Positions 16,220-24,612 of a DNA stretch of 37,726 nucleotides are shown here, piece after piece (position 1 is the stretch's first letter; every line of letters begins with the position of its first letter). The stretch is from assembly GCF_029223185.1 (NCBI RefSeq), contig NZ_JARHUG010000027.1, forward strand, positions 1 through 37,726. The letters are read 5' to 3'. The position numbers and the translations under genes were made by a program. Source of the stretch: Aliiglaciecola sp. CAU 1673. GTDB taxonomy: Bacteria > Pseudomonadota > Gammaproteobacteria > Enterobacterales > Alteromonadaceae. The notes beneath the pieces are model-generated. The model saw only the letters and a list, made by a program, of their open reading frames with translations. It was not told the DNA's origin and did no database searches.

Positions 16220-16684
16220 TCAATGGTCATAGCTCACCACTCTTGTGATTTGCCATTGGTCCTTCTGCGCTTTCCATATATGCAGGAATTTAAAGGTACC
16301 GCAATCCGGCTGGCCGTTGTCTGCTGTATGGCAGAAGCGGTGCTGGCCGGTTTGGATGGCACCGTAGCCGGGGATGGGATGGACTTCTGTGCTACCAGGC
16401 AAAAGCTCGCGGGTGAGGTCGGAGTCGCTGTTAAACAGGTTGATGGTGGACTGCAGGTTTTGCTGGTAGTCGCTGAGCCCCGCTTTATCGTGATAAAACT
16501 CCAGATCCTGGCTAAGCATGGCTTTCATCACTTCCAGGTTGCGCTGATTAAATGCAGTAAAGAGTTGTTTGTCCAATGCCAGGATTTGCGCTGTCAGGGA
16601 TTCTGCGTTTTCCTCAGCCGGTACCGGCTCGGCCAGTGCCGGAAAAACGGTGAAGGCAACTATCAGTATATAGATGGCAGGCAT
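16220..16684 (-). CDS. Exported NTF2-like protein (DUF4440-type)
   Basis: The protein has 154 aa, with a signal peptide (MPAIYILIVAFTVFPALAEP). The mature part has the NTF2/SnoaL-like cone pattern: ILALDKQLFTAFNQRNLEVM, LSQDLEFYHDKAG, then a beta-rich end ending HIWKAQKDQWQITRVVSYDH. The conserved DLEFYHD motif and the terminal SYDH are typical of DUF4440 proteins, whose substrates are usually unknown. It is followed at once by a strong terminator, so it is a single transcription unit. It is one of two NTF2-like proteins in the window (see 18470-18931). Confidence 0.82.
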   Translation of the reverse strand: MPAIYILIVAFTVFPALAEPVPAEENAESLTAQILALDKQLFTAFNQRNLEVMKAMLSQDLEFYHDKAGLSDYQQNLQSTINLFNSDSDLTRELLPGSTEVHPIPGYGAIQTGQHRFCHTADNGQPDCGTFKFLHIWKAQKDQWQITRVVSYDH

Positions 16685-16768
16685 AAGGTCTGCTCGTCGG
16701 CGTAAATGTCCCTAGCATGGCAAAGTTGCCGCTTTGTGCCAGCGGCAAGTTGTTACCAAATAAGAATA

Positions 16769-17383
16769 TTATGCCGGGACGGGTGCTTCACCCCGGCAGC
16801 GGGCAATCAGCCCCTGGATACTGTGCTGGAATAAGTCATGGGCCTTGTCCGGCGTCATGGCTTTACTGGCGATGGCATGGCCAAGATAGAGGCTGTAGAT
16901 CTCGTAGGCCATACTGTCACTGCGCAGGTCGGCGACGAACAAGCCCTGTTGTTTGCCACGCTCCAATAAGCGTGCGAGGTAATCCAGGAAACTTTGCTGT
17001 TGTTCGATGGCGACTTTTTGTACCTCGGATGCCGGTCTGTCCTTAAACTCCACTATGGCCTTGACCATGGGGCAGCCGGTGTTTTCGCTATGAAACAGCG
17101 GCTGGGTCCAGTCAATCCAGCGCTTAAGCAGGGTTTGTAACTGCACCAGAGCATTCTCATGTTTGGCCGGGCGCAGCACATTGTCGACAAATTGCTTTTC
17201 GGCATGACGCAATATGGCCACCTGCATATCTTCCTTGTTGGCAAAATGCGAGATCACCCCGGTGCGGGACAGGCCGCACAGATTGGCAATGGTGCCGATG
17301 GTCACATCTGCCAGGCCGAACTGGCTGCTGTGTTTCATGCCTTGGTTAAGGATTTCCTGCCGGGTGCGCTCGCCTTTGTTCAT
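16769..17383 (-). CDS. TetR-family transcriptional repressor
   Basis: The protein has 204 aa. The N-terminal TetR helix-turn-helix is TRQEILNQGMKHSSQFGL, VTIGTIANLCGLSRTGVISHF, NKEDMQVAIL. The remainder is the helical ligand-binding and dimerisation domain. The ATG overlaps the stop of the upstream alpha/beta hydrolase gene by 4 bases, so hydrolase and repressor form an operon read from about 18300 downwards. The tandem dyad before the hydrolase is the likely autoregulatory operator. The inducer is probably a lipophilic ester-like compound or its product; this is an inference. Confidence 0.9.
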   Translation of the reverse strand: MNKGERTRQEILNQGMKHSSQFGLADVTIGTIANLCGLSRTGVISHFANKEDMQVAILRHAEKQFVDNVLRPAKHENALVQLQTLLKRWIDWTQPLFHSENTGCPMVKAIVEFKDRPASEVQKVAIEQQQSFLDYLARLLERGKQQGLFVADLRSDSMAYEIYSLYLGHAIASKAMTPDKAHDLFQHSIQGLIARCRGEAPVPA

Positions 17384-18237
17384 GCCGGTAATGACCTGAT
17401 AATGTTATCGATGACCTGATTGTCCACCAGGATTCTACTATGCCCGGCGCCTTTGGTCTCCAGCAAGCGGGCACGGCTTTGCGCCACATAGCGGGCGGTG
17501 TCATCGAAAGGCGCATATTTATCGTCTTTGTCATGGATAAAGACCACATCCTCGTGCAGTTTGTCCTTATGGTTGTCACTGTGCAGTTGCTGCCAGGTCA
17601 GGCCGTATTGGCGGGTGACAAATTCCAACACCCGGGTCAGCAGCAAGGGCGAGATACCCGCCTTTTCCACCCTTCTGAACATAATGGTAAAAAAATCTAC
17701 CGGCACCGCGAGCAGAAATACCTTACGCCCCTGAAGCATGGAAGAAGGAAGATTAAGCATGGCCATACCGCTCATGGAATGGCCGACCAGGGCATCGACA
17801 GGCTGAGACTGGTCTTCGAAGTGTTGGATCACCACAGAGAGGGTGTCGATAAAGGCCGGCAGATGGGCGCGCTTGCCTTCTGATTTGCCATGGCCCACAT
17901 GATCGATGCTGGCCACCTTGTAACCCTTGGCCAGCAAGGCACCGATCAATTGCTGGAATACCCGGCTGTTATCGCCCCAGCCATGACTAAGCAAAGCCAG
18001 CCGCTCACCCTGACCAAAAAGATTGATATGCACCTTACCAAGACGTGTATCCAGGATTATTTCGTTGCTTGGGGTGATGCTGTCAAAGCGATATTGGCGA
18101 CGGCTGTGGGGACTCATCAGTAGTTTGCTGCCGAGGTAGCCGCTTAGGCGAGGAGACAGCCGGCTGATGCCACCGGTGATGGCCCTGAGTAACAACGTCA
18201 GCGGGTTGGTACTCTCATTAAGATAATTAAATTTCAT
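17380..18237 (-). CDS. Alpha/beta hydrolase
   Basis: The protein has 285 aa from the ATG at 18237, which has GGAGA 8 bases upstream; 7 earlier codons have no support. The fold is shown by LLSHGWGDNSRVF (oxyanion HGW), the nucleophile elbow GHSMSG with Ser, an acid region IHDKDDKYAPF, and a catalytic-type GAGHSRI near the C-terminus. The elbow has Ser in place of the usual last Gly of GxSxG. The N-terminus is hydrophilic, so the enzyme is probably cytoplasmic or membrane-peripheral. It is coexpressed with a TetR regulator. The substrate is unknown. Confidence 0.85.
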   Translation of the reverse strand: MKFNYLNESTNPLTLLLRAITGGISRLSPRLSGYLGSKLLMSPHSRRQYRFDSITPSNEIILDTRLGKVHINLFGQGERLALLSHGWGDNSRVFQQLIGALLAKGYKVASIDHVGHGKSEGKRAHLPAFIDTLSVVIQHFEDQSQPVDALVGHSMSGMAMLNLPSSMLQGRKVFLLAVPVDFFTIMFRRVEKAGISPLLLTRVLEFVTRQYGLTWQQLHSDNHKDKLHEDVVFIHDKDDKYAPFDDTARYVAQSRARLLETKGAGHSRILVDNQVIDNIIRSLPA

Positions 18238-18260
18238 GGCTGTTCTCCAAAAACGCAAAA

Positions 18261-18300
18261 AGTACGACTGTACTAATTATGGGTATAGTACAGTTGTGCT
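18261..18300. promoter_or_regulatory. Tandem TetR-type operator
   Basis: AGTAC-GACT-GTACT (18261-18274) is a perfect dyad, and AGTAC-AGTT-GTGCT (18287-18300) is a near copy, 26 bp away. Together they also form a larger inverted repeat. They lie 24-63 bp upstream of the hydrolase ATG, where the promoter of the hydrolase-TetR operon should be. The arrangement fits autorepression by two TetR dimers on adjacent helical turns. Confidence 0.7.
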
Positions 18301-18349
18301 ATTTAGTTGGCAATAACCTCAATTCAATTTGGTTAATGAAGAGGGGATA

Positions 18350-18376
18350 AAAGAAAAGGGCAGCGCTGCTGCCCTT
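18350..18376 (-). terminator. Intrinsic terminator after the 18470-19722 operon
   Basis: AAGGGCAG (18356-18363), loop CGCTG and CTGCCCTT (18369-18376) form an 8-bp stem. On the minus strand it is followed by TTTTCTTTTAT. The 90 bases between this and the upstream stop contain an 18-codon open frame (MRRHAKRIWEK...) that I do not regard as a proven gene. Confidence 0.75.
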
Positions 18377-18469
18377 GTCAGGAAAAACTTGGAATCAGTA
18401 GGTCGCTACTCGGACAAGTTGCGTAAACGCTTTTCCCAGATGCGCTTGGCGTGGCGGCGCATATTCTCA

Positions 18470-18931
18470 CTATCTCAGTGCAAAGGTTTTATGGGTAATG
18501 GTCCATTTTCCCTGGGCTTTAAGTAGCAGCAGATAGTCCACATAAATACTGTCATTCATTTCAATTTCGGCTTTGACCATGGCTGCCGTGCCGGTGATAT
18601 CTATACTGACCACCCGGCCTTTACGGTTGTAGGTAACACCCGTCTCAAATCCGGCAATGTAGTCTTTTCCCATCCAGGTCACGAGCTTGTCTTCCTGAAT
18701 AAACTGCAGTTTGAGATCGGGATGGAATACCTCAGTGAGCAGTTCCGGCGTTCCCTTTGAGGTGCCATCGAAGTATTTTTGTATCGCCAGTTGCACCATC
18801 TCAAAGTCTGAGGATGGAGTTGGTTTGGCCAACGACTCAGTGCCATATGCCGTTGACCAACTGACAGTGGTCATTAAGCTTGCGAGAAGTAAAAGTGATA
18901 GATTTTTCAAGATGTTGCTTTCCATCTGCAT
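18470..18931 (-). CDS. Exported NTF2-like protein
   Basis: The protein is 153 aa from the ATG at 18931. Its N-terminus is a signal peptide (MESNILKNLSLLLLASLMTTV, cleavage after about TAYG). The mature domain has the NTF2-like layout: VQLAIQKYFDGTSKGTPELL, VFHPDLKLQFI, then IDYLLLLKAQGKWTITHKTFA-type strands (VDYLLLL, GKWTITHK). A GTG at 18970 would add 13 residues before the signal but has no ribosome binding site. It lies downstream of the 245-aa exported protein, likely in one operon, and ends at an intrinsic terminator. The ligand is unknown. Confidence 0.8.
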   Translation of the reverse strand: MQMESNILKNLSLLLLASLMTTVSWSTAYGTESLAKPTPSSDFEMVQLAIQKYFDGTSKGTPELLTEVFHPDLKLQFIQEDKLVTWMGKDYIAGFETGVTYNRKGRVVSIDITGTAAMVKAEIEMNDSIYVDYLLLLKAQGKWTITHKTFALR

Positions 18932-18984
18932 TACAGGAATACCCCGCCGGTTGCCATAATCAAAGTGCACCGGCGGTCATGTGG

Positions 18985-19722
18985 TTAGTAGCTTATTTCA
19001 GGCACATGCTTACCCAGGCTGACCTTGTAAGCCTTAATGCCTTCCTTAAAGTCGTTTGGCAGTAACTGAACCGGGTCGAATACGCCGCGCTTTTCCAGAC
19101 GCTGGTAGAAGTCGATAAAAGAGCTGGCGTGGAATGCCAGATACAGGGTGGGCAAATTGCTACCGTAAGACTTGGAATAGGCTGAGAAATGCAGCCTGTC
19201 GTTGTGCTGCTTTTCCTGCTTAATCCATTCCTTGAGATGCTCCTTCACAGAGGCGTTCATATGCAGATCAATTTCCACCATCACCATATGGGAAAGAGGG
19301 GCTGCTAGGGCAGTATCGGGCTCCAGGGACAATTCTTCGTTATAGCGCATCATCAAAAAGTCCTGATTGCTGATGGTGCGACGATAAACCTGGCCGTTAG
19401 TTTTCAGAAACTCAGGGTCAAACTTGTCGGCCACTTCGCTCCAGTTCTGTTCATCCGTTGCCTGATAGTCATGACTTTGCTGCGGATTAAAAGCAGCGTG
19501 GCGTCCATCGTCAAACTGATAAAAAAGCCAATGATCTTTAAAGCCCACTTTGTCAGCTTGTTGCTTAAAGTCTTTCAATGCCGCTTCGTGCTCATGTACC
19601 AAATGCTGGGCGATATAATCATCGGCCACCACGTAGTAAGGGGAAGGCTGAATGGCCAGGGCGCTCAGGCTGTAGGCGCCTGCAGCCAGGGCGATCAGGC
19701 TTTTGCTGAATAGGTGTTTCAT
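18985..19722 (-). CDS. Exported protein, function unknown
   Basis: The protein has 245 aa with a signal peptide (MKHLFSKSLIALAAGAYSLSALA). The mature part is rich in His, Phe, Tyr and Trp, with DHWLFYQFDDGRHAAF, RLHFSAYSKSYGSNLPTLYL and FYQRLEKRGVFDP. No cysteine or known catalytic motif is seen. The gene is 54 bp before the NTF2-like gene, in the same direction. The name cannot be given from sequence; the pairing suggests that the two periplasmic proteins act together. Confidence 0.75.
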   Translation of the reverse strand: MKHLFSKSLIALAAGAYSLSALAIQPSPYYVVADDYIAQHLVHEHEAALKDFKQQADKVGFKDHWLFYQFDDGRHAAFNPQQSHDYQATDEQNWSEVADKFDPEFLKTNGQVYRRTISNQDFLMMRYNEELSLEPDTALAAPLSHMVMVEIDLHMNASVKEHLKEWIKQEKQHNDRLHFSAYSKSYGSNLPTLYLAFHASSFIDFYQRLEKRGVFDPVQLLPNDFKEGIKAYKVSLGKHVPEISY

Positions 19723-19839
19723 CTTGCTCTCCGTTTAATCAGGTTCACGAAGAGCATGCCTTCAAGGTGATGATGGATGGTTGGATTTTGATATAGGCGG
19801 CGACAAATACGGGGTAAGCGGCACAGCCTTATACAGGCT

Positions 19840-20607
19840 TTATCTTTTGTTCAGTGCGTCCATGGCCTCTTTATAGCGGCGGCTGAGTTTAACGCTTTTC
19901 TGATTACTCATCAGTAGCTGGCCATCGCCAAAGCGGCCTTTTTCCCATTTCAGCACATGGGCAATATTGACCATAAAGGACTTATGGGTGCGGAAGAAAA
20001 AGTCGGCATCCAGCTCGGTGGCCAGGCGCTTAAAGGAATCACGGGTGATCAGCGTTTTATCGCCATAGTAAATGGCCAGGTGATCGCCCACCGATTCAAT
20101 CAAAATAATGTCTTTTTGCTTAAGCCGGAACAGACCCTCATCGGTTTTGACACTCAACCCCAGAGGTGATTGCTGGGCACTGACTTGCTGGATTAGTGCC
20201 TGCAGGGTCTCTTTCTTACTGACCAGGGATTTTTCCTGCAGGCGGTTACGTACTCTTTGTGTCATCTCATCGAAACGACCTTGCTCAATGGGCTTTAACA
20301 GATAGTCCAGGGCCGCTTTATTAAAGGCCTCGATGGCATGTTGGTTATAGGCGGTTATAAAGACAATCAGGGGAAGTTCGCCCTGCCATTGCTCGAACAG
20401 GGAAAAACCGGATTGGCCGGGCATCTCGATATCCAGAAATATCACATCCGGCCTGGGTGCGGCCTGCCCGGGCGCGTTTGCTGGCAGCGCATCGGCCACC
20501 GCATAGCCATGAAAGACAATTTCAAAGTCGTCATGCTTCTTAAGCGCGATTTCTATGCCTTTATGGGCGGCAGGCTCATCGTCGATGATCCAGCAGCGGA
20601 TGCTCAT
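19840..20607 (-). CDS. LytTR-type response regulator
   Basis: The protein has 255 aa. The receiver has IIDDEP, the phosphorylation site Asp59 in VIFLDIEMPG, and the lysine in YLLKPIE. The C-terminal LytTR domain (about 150-255) has LKQKDIILIESVGDHLAIYY, then FFRTHKSFMVNIAHV and SRRYKEA. This is the standard LytR/AlgR layout, binding DNA through a beta-strand domain. The ATG overlaps the kinase stop by 4 bases. Its targets are unknown. The next gene upstream in the direction of transcription is its kinase. Confidence 0.92.
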   Translation of the reverse strand: MSIRCWIIDDEPAAHKGIEIALKKHDDFEIVFHGYAVADALPANAPGQAAPRPDVIFLDIEMPGQSGFSLFEQWQGELPLIVFITAYNQHAIEAFNKAALDYLLKPIEQGRFDEMTQRVRNRLQEKSLVSKKETLQALIQQVSAQQSPLGLSVKTDEGLFRLKQKDIILIESVGDHLAIYYGDKTLITRDSFKRLATELDADFFFRTHKSFMVNIAHVLKWEKGRFGDGQLLMSNQKSVKLSRRYKEAMDALNKR

Positions 20608-21572
20608 GCTTCTACTTCCCAGGGCAGGCGGACAGTCACCCTGAACAGCCCATCTTGTTCGGTGACCTTAAGTGCGGCGTCTTTGCCATACAGCACCGCC
20701 AGGCGTTCTTTAACATTGGCAAGGCCGGTGCCGGTACCTTGGCTTTTGCCTTGATGCAGTTCGCTAAAGGCATTGGCGATCTCTATCAGCAACTGGTCGT
20801 TTTGCTGACAGGCCTTTAGCTTAATGCTGCAGTCCTTGCCCAACTGCCAACTGAATTTAATCGCATTTTCTATCAGGGGTTGCAGCAGTAACGGCGGCAC
20901 AAAGGCCTGCAAGCAGGTGTTATCGACCTCAAGTTGGAAGTCTATTTGCTGGTGGAAGCGCTGCTGTTCGATAGCAACATAGCTTTTCAGCAAGTCTAAC
21001 TCTTGCTTGAGCTGAATTTTATGCTCGAGTTTATGCTCAAGGGTACTTCTGAGAAAGGCGCTTAGTTTCACCACCATCTGGTGGGCGGTATCGTTATGTT
21101 TTTCGAGGATGGCCACATCGATGGAGTTGAGCACATTAAACAAAAAGTGCGGATTAAGCTGATAGCGAAGCTGGGCTAATTGCGCATCCCTGGCGGTATG
21201 CTTAATGTTTTCCAGCTCTTTTTGCTGGGCCTTTTTATCCAGATAGGTAAACGCACCTAAATAAAATGCTGCCCAGGTCAGCAATAGTAAAAAGCTATAG
21301 GAGCCCCCGGAGAACCACTTAAGCCAGGGCTGTTGCAGTAAAGTGTCCAGTTCAATTTGATAATGCAGCACCCGGGTGAGGTTGTGCCAGAAAAGCAGGG
21401 TGATCAGGCCAAGCACTAACAACACGGCCACACGCTCAATAACAGGACGTTCGCTGGAGCGCTCATAATAAAGGGCCATCATGCCGGTAAATGCCATGGC
21501 AAACAGAGGACCAAACAGGGCGCCCTGCCAATGGTTATCACCGTATAGCAAATGACTGACATGCTCGAACAA
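20604..21572 (-). CDS. LytS-type sensor histidine kinase (start probably further upstream)
   Basis: The protein is 322 aa as read from TTG at 21572, with membrane helices at about 18-33, 46-62 and 90-110. The His_kinase box is RYQLNPHFLFNVLNSID with His142, followed by an ATPase domain (PLLLQPLIENAIKF, GTGLANVKERL). The frame stays open 20 codons further upstream, as LLRHRILIFAHLIFWLLYA, an extra membrane helix of the type LytS proteins normally start with. GAGG lies 8 bases before a CTG (21629) and 5 before an ATT (21632). The true start is therefore probably non-AUG. It is coupled to the LytTR regulator by a 4-base overlap. Confidence 0.88.
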   Translation of the reverse strand: MFEHVSHLLYGDNHWQGALFGPLFAMAFTGMMALYYERSSERPVIERVAVLLVLGLITLLFWHNLTRVLHYQIELDTLLQQPWLKWFSGGSYSFLLLLTWAAFYLGAFTYLDKKAQQKELENIKHTARDAQLAQLRYQLNPHFLFNVLNSIDVAILEKHNDTAHQMVVKLSAFLRSTLEHKLEHKIQLKQELDLLKSYVAIEQQRFHQQIDFQLEVDNTCLQAFVPPLLLQPLIENAIKFSWQLGKDCSIKLKACQQNDQLLIEIANAFSELHQGKSQGTGTGLANVKERLAVLYGKDAALKVTEQDGLFRVTVRLPWEVEA

Positions 21573-21779
21573 TGCGTAAAGCAGCCAAAATATCAGATGC
21601 GCGAAAATCAGAATCCGGTGCCTAAGCAGAATTTATTCCTCGGTTACACAAGGTGCCTAATTGACATGCTACGCATTCGGCCTCTGAGCATCAATCAAGC
21701 ATAGCGTTAACTAGAAAAGTGTCGGTAAGACAAAGTCTGCTCTGCAAAGCAGTGCTAGGTTGTTACGAAGTGATAAGAA

Positions 21780-21930
21780 TTGTGTACAGCATTGGTGGAT
21801 AAGCACTGGTACAACTCTTCGCTGGAAAAGGGCGACAGTATGGTTCTCTTGGAATCCTGGCCCTTTCCAGACTTGTTGCTACACCCGCTATTGGGAGCGC
21901 AAGTGAGCATCTCACTTGCGTCTTTTTTCC
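21780..21930 (+). ncRNA. Candidate small RNA ending at an orphan terminator
   Basis: The 436 bases between the LytS reading and the EreA/ChaN-like gene hold no credible gene. Both neighbours are minus strand, yet a strong plus-strand terminator ends at 21928. Upstream lies an 11-bp hairpin, CTGGAAAAGGGC (21822-21833) with GCCCTTTCCAG (21860-21870), with one bulged A. An extended -10-like TGATAAGAAT (21771-21780) could start the RNA. No known RNA family is recognised. The evidence is structural only. Confidence 0.4.
21898..21928 (+). terminator. Strong intrinsic terminator without a coding gene upstream
   Basis: CGCAAGTGAG (21898-21907), loop CAT and CTCACTTGCG (21911-21920) form a perfect 10-bp stem, followed by TCTTTTTT. 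There is no plus-strand gene between it and the previous plus-strand gene far upstream, which points to a non-coding transcript. Confidence 0.8.
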
Positions 21931-22068
21931 TCGCTTTCGTGCTAAAGGTTGATTCTTATCTTGGCTATGAGCTGGCTCTAATGTCGGGTTCATAGCGCCT
22001 GGTTTTCTTCACCCTGGTCTTAATGATGCCATCAAGGCCATGTTAGCCAGCCAATAAAAATGGCTACC

Positions 22069-23346
22069 CTATTCATCCAGCAAATTGGATGACGGCGTTG
22101 AACCCGACATGATCAAGATGGCATCAAAGCCATGTACCACCTGCTGTAGCTTGTCGGGTAGCTCTTGTCGGTAGCGCCCCAAAAGTGGCCGTACAGGCGC
22201 AAGCTTGATCAGGGTAAAGGTATCGGGCAGGGCATGTTGCGTTAGCAGTTCCAGGCCTTTTGCATAGCCGTCTTTAGGTGTGCTGGCTTTGTAGCTCATG
22301 CTGGTGGGATCGAAATTGGCGGTGGCCGAATCCACCCCGGGTAAAACCAGCAAGTGAAAGCTTTTACCGTCTTCCAGGGCGGCAATTTCGGGCAGCATAT
22401 TGCCCAGGTCGAACACCCTGGTCATGCTCAATCCGCGGATCATATGGGTGGAGCCAAACTTAAAAAGTACCTTGGGCGCTTGTCCCTGTCGCTTTTGTTC
22501 GTGCCAATACTTCAGAAAGTGCTGTTTAATCAAACTGACCCGCCGCTCATTGGACGCCCAACCCTGGCCGCTCATCCACAACTGGTTAACGGCAAAGGTT
22601 TCTTCCAGGGTATGTAGCAATGCCAGAGCGTTGTCTTGTGCTTGTGGCCAGGCCGACCTGACTGCCTGTACCAGGGCAGGATCGCCGCCAAAGCTGAAAA
22701 TATATTGTGGATTGCGGGTTTCTGTATATTTGCGCCAGGACTGTTCTGAGGCTTGTTGCAACTGTTGCATGGCTTGCTCGGCGGCCTGCGGCTTTTCCAT
22801 CTGTGCCAGGCGACTGATCAGGTAACGATCCCCCAGTACTTCATAATCCAGCCCCCAGATAACCTGCTTTTGCGACGGCAGTGACTGGCGCACATCAACC
22901 AGCATCTGTGCCTCTTCGCGCATATTAAAAAACGCCGTTTGTGTAGCGCCTTGTTGGTATTGTTGCTGAATAGCGGGCAGCCCCCTTAAGGCATTTTTAT
23001 CTAACAGTTCGGCCAGTGGCGGGGAGACTTCCACCGCAAAGTGTTGGTAACCGGCTGGAATAAGGGCCTTGAATAAGGCAGAGGCAAACGCCGGGTTTTC
23101 GGCGATACCATGCTCTTCACCCAATAAAAGGAATTGCGCGGCTTGTCCCTCGGCCAGCAAGTAATCCCAGCCCGGCCCCTGAAAGCGGCCGTCTGTCCGA
23201 TGAACCGGCAGGGTATTCTGTGCGGCAATACCGGCAATCTTGTCTTGCAGTGTTTGTTCTGCCTGCGCGGACGGAACAAATGCCGACGGCAGCAACAACA
23301 ACCCCAGCAAAATTACTTGGCCTGTGGCCGCCAGACAAACGCGCAT
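22069..23346 (-). CDS. Exported EreA/ChaN-like protein
   Basis: The protein has 425 aa with a signal peptide (MRVCLAATGQVILLGLLLLP, cleavage after SAQA). It has the pattern of the EreA/ChaN superfamily: LLLGEEHGIAENPAF with the paired Glu-Glu-His, then HFAVEVSPPLAELLD, VIWGLDYEVLGDR, and a late FKFGSTHMIRG with a second His. Erythromycin esterase-like enzymes and heme-binding ChaN share this core, so either hydrolysis or metal/heme binding is possible. The C-terminal 100 residues are less conserved. AGGAGAGG precedes the ATG. It is divergent from the RND pump genes, with 170 bp between. Confidence 0.72.
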   Translation of the reverse strand: MRVCLAATGQVILLGLLLLPSAFVPSAQAEQTLQDKIAGIAAQNTLPVHRTDGRFQGPGWDYLLAEGQAAQFLLLGEEHGIAENPAFASALFKALIPAGYQHFAVEVSPPLAELLDKNALRGLPAIQQQYQQGATQTAFFNMREEAQMLVDVRQSLPSQKQVIWGLDYEVLGDRYLISRLAQMEKPQAAEQAMQQLQQASEQSWRKYTETRNPQYIFSFGGDPALVQAVRSAWPQAQDNALALLHTLEETFAVNQLWMSGQGWASNERRVSLIKQHFLKYWHEQKRQGQAPKVLFKFGSTHMIRGLSMTRVFDLGNMLPEIAALEDGKSFHLLVLPGVDSATANFDPTSMSYKASTPKDGYAKGLELLTQHALPDTFTLIKLAPVRPLLGRYRQELPDKLQQVVHGFDAILIMSGSTPSSNLLDE

Positions 23347-23517
23347 ATTGCCTCTCCTTGTTTATGGAGCCTATTTAACCTCTTCACTTGCAGACTATAG
23401 ATAATGGATATGATCGCAAGCGCTGTTTTTTTGTCAGAACACTGGATTCCTCGCCTAGAATTGGCTTTATTCAGGTAGCTTCTTTTTACAGAGAAACAAT
23501 TACTTAGAGGAAGACCG

Positions 23518-24603
23518 ATGAAGAATAAGCTGCGTCTGCTGCCCACGGTTCTGTTATTTGGCCTGATGGCCTGTGGCCAGCCGCCATCCACTGTGCCGCC
23601 GGTCACCTCGCCCGGTATTGAGGCCTTGCAGCGGGTGGCCGTTGAGCTGTCTCCGGTCAGCCGCGATATTGAACTTGATGGGCTGGTGGAAGCAGTGAAT
23701 CGTGCGGTGGTGTCATCCCAGACCAGCGGCCGGGTCACCGCTTTGCCTTTCGATGTGGGCGATTATGTTACCCAGGGTTCGGTGATTGTGCGCATTACCG
23801 ACAGTGAGCAGCAAACGGCGGTGGAGGTGGCCCAGGCGCAATTAACCGAGGCCCAGGCCCAATTTGCCGAAGTGGATCAGCAGCTGCAGCGCATTCAGGA
23901 AGTCTTTGCCCGCGGGGCGGTATCCCAGGCCGAGCTGGATAAAACTAAGGCCGCCCAGAAAAGTGCCGCAGCCAGAGTGGAGTCGGCCAAGGCTGCCCTG
24001 GCCGATGCCAATCAGCGATTAAGCTATACCCAGGTGGTTGCGCCTTATAGCGGCATTCTGGTGCGCCGTCTGGTAGACGTGGGGGCGACAGTGGCACCTG
24101 GCACGCCCCTGCTGGAAGGGATTTCGCTGGAAGATCTGCGCATACGGGTGAGTGTACCGCAGCATCATATAGGCCCCTTGCGTCAGCACAAACAAGCCAA
24201 AGTAGTGTTGGATAGCGGCTCTGTTATCGCCGCCGAAAATTTGCGTATTGCCCCCTCGGCGGATGCCGTCACCCATACGGTGGAAACCCTGTTGGAGCTG
24301 CCCAAAGGCAGCACCGCCACCGGCCTGTTTCCCGGCACCCTGGTAAAAGTGGCTTTTGCCGTGGGCATGGAAGAGCAGCTGGTGCTACCCGTTGAGGCCA
24401 TTGCCCGTCGCGGCGAGGTGAATGCTGTCTATCGCTTTACCCAGGACGGCCAGCTTGAGTTTCGTTATGTGCGCCTGGGCAAAATGCCGCAGGAGGGCGC
24501 TGTGGTGGTGACGGCCGGCCTGGAAGTAGGTGATGAAGTGGCGTTGGATCCCCTTGCCGCCGCCGCTGTCTACAAACAGCAGCAGTTTAAGCAGAGCAAG
24601 TAG
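23518..24603 (+). CDS. RND efflux pump periplasmic adaptor (membrane fusion lipoprotein)
   Basis: The protein has 361 aa. The N-terminus is a lipoprotein signal (LPTVLLFGLMACG, lipid Cys at about residue 19). The layout is that of the AcrA/MexA/HlyD family: SSQTSGRVTALPFDVGDYV (barrel-sandwich half), a coiled-coil hairpin (QAQLTEAQAQFAEVDQQL to AKAALADANQRLSYT), then VVAPYSGILVRRLVDVGATV, and a beta-barrel and proximal domain. It would link the inner-membrane pump to an outer-membrane channel not encoded here. It lies 6 bp before the pump gene. The ATG has GAGGAAG upstream. Confidence 0.93.
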   Translation: MKNKLRLLPTVLLFGLMACGQPPSTVPPVTSPGIEALQRVAVELSPVSRDIELDGLVEAVNRAVVSSQTSGRVTALPFDVGDYVTQGSVIVRITDSEQQTAVEVAQAQLTEAQAQFAEVDQQLQRIQEVFARGAVSQAELDKTKAAQKSAAARVESAKAALADANQRLSYTQVVAPYSGILVRRLVDVGATVAPGTPLLEGISLEDLRIRVSVPQHHIGPLRQHKQAKVVLDSGSVIAAENLRIAPSADAVTHTVETLLELPKGSTATGLFPGTLVKVAFAVGMEEQLVLPVEAIARRGEVNAVYRFTQDGQLEFRYVRLGKMPQEGAVVVTAGLEVGDEVALDPLAAAAVYKQQQFKQSK

Positions 24604-24612
24604 GAGGGGATG

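Noticed and set aside
18406-18462. An 18-codon minus-strand frame (MRRHAKRIWEK...) after the NTF2-like gene.
   Set aside because: Too short, without a strong ribosome binding site, and I recognise no family; it is noted only in the terminator entry.
21979-22135. Inverted ATGTCGGGTTCA / TGAACCCGACAT and a near-direct repeat around GATG-CATCAA by the 3' end of the EreA/ChaN-like gene.
   Set aside because: Short, imperfect and partly in coding sequence; it could be a small duplication, but it has no clear meaning and lacks further support.
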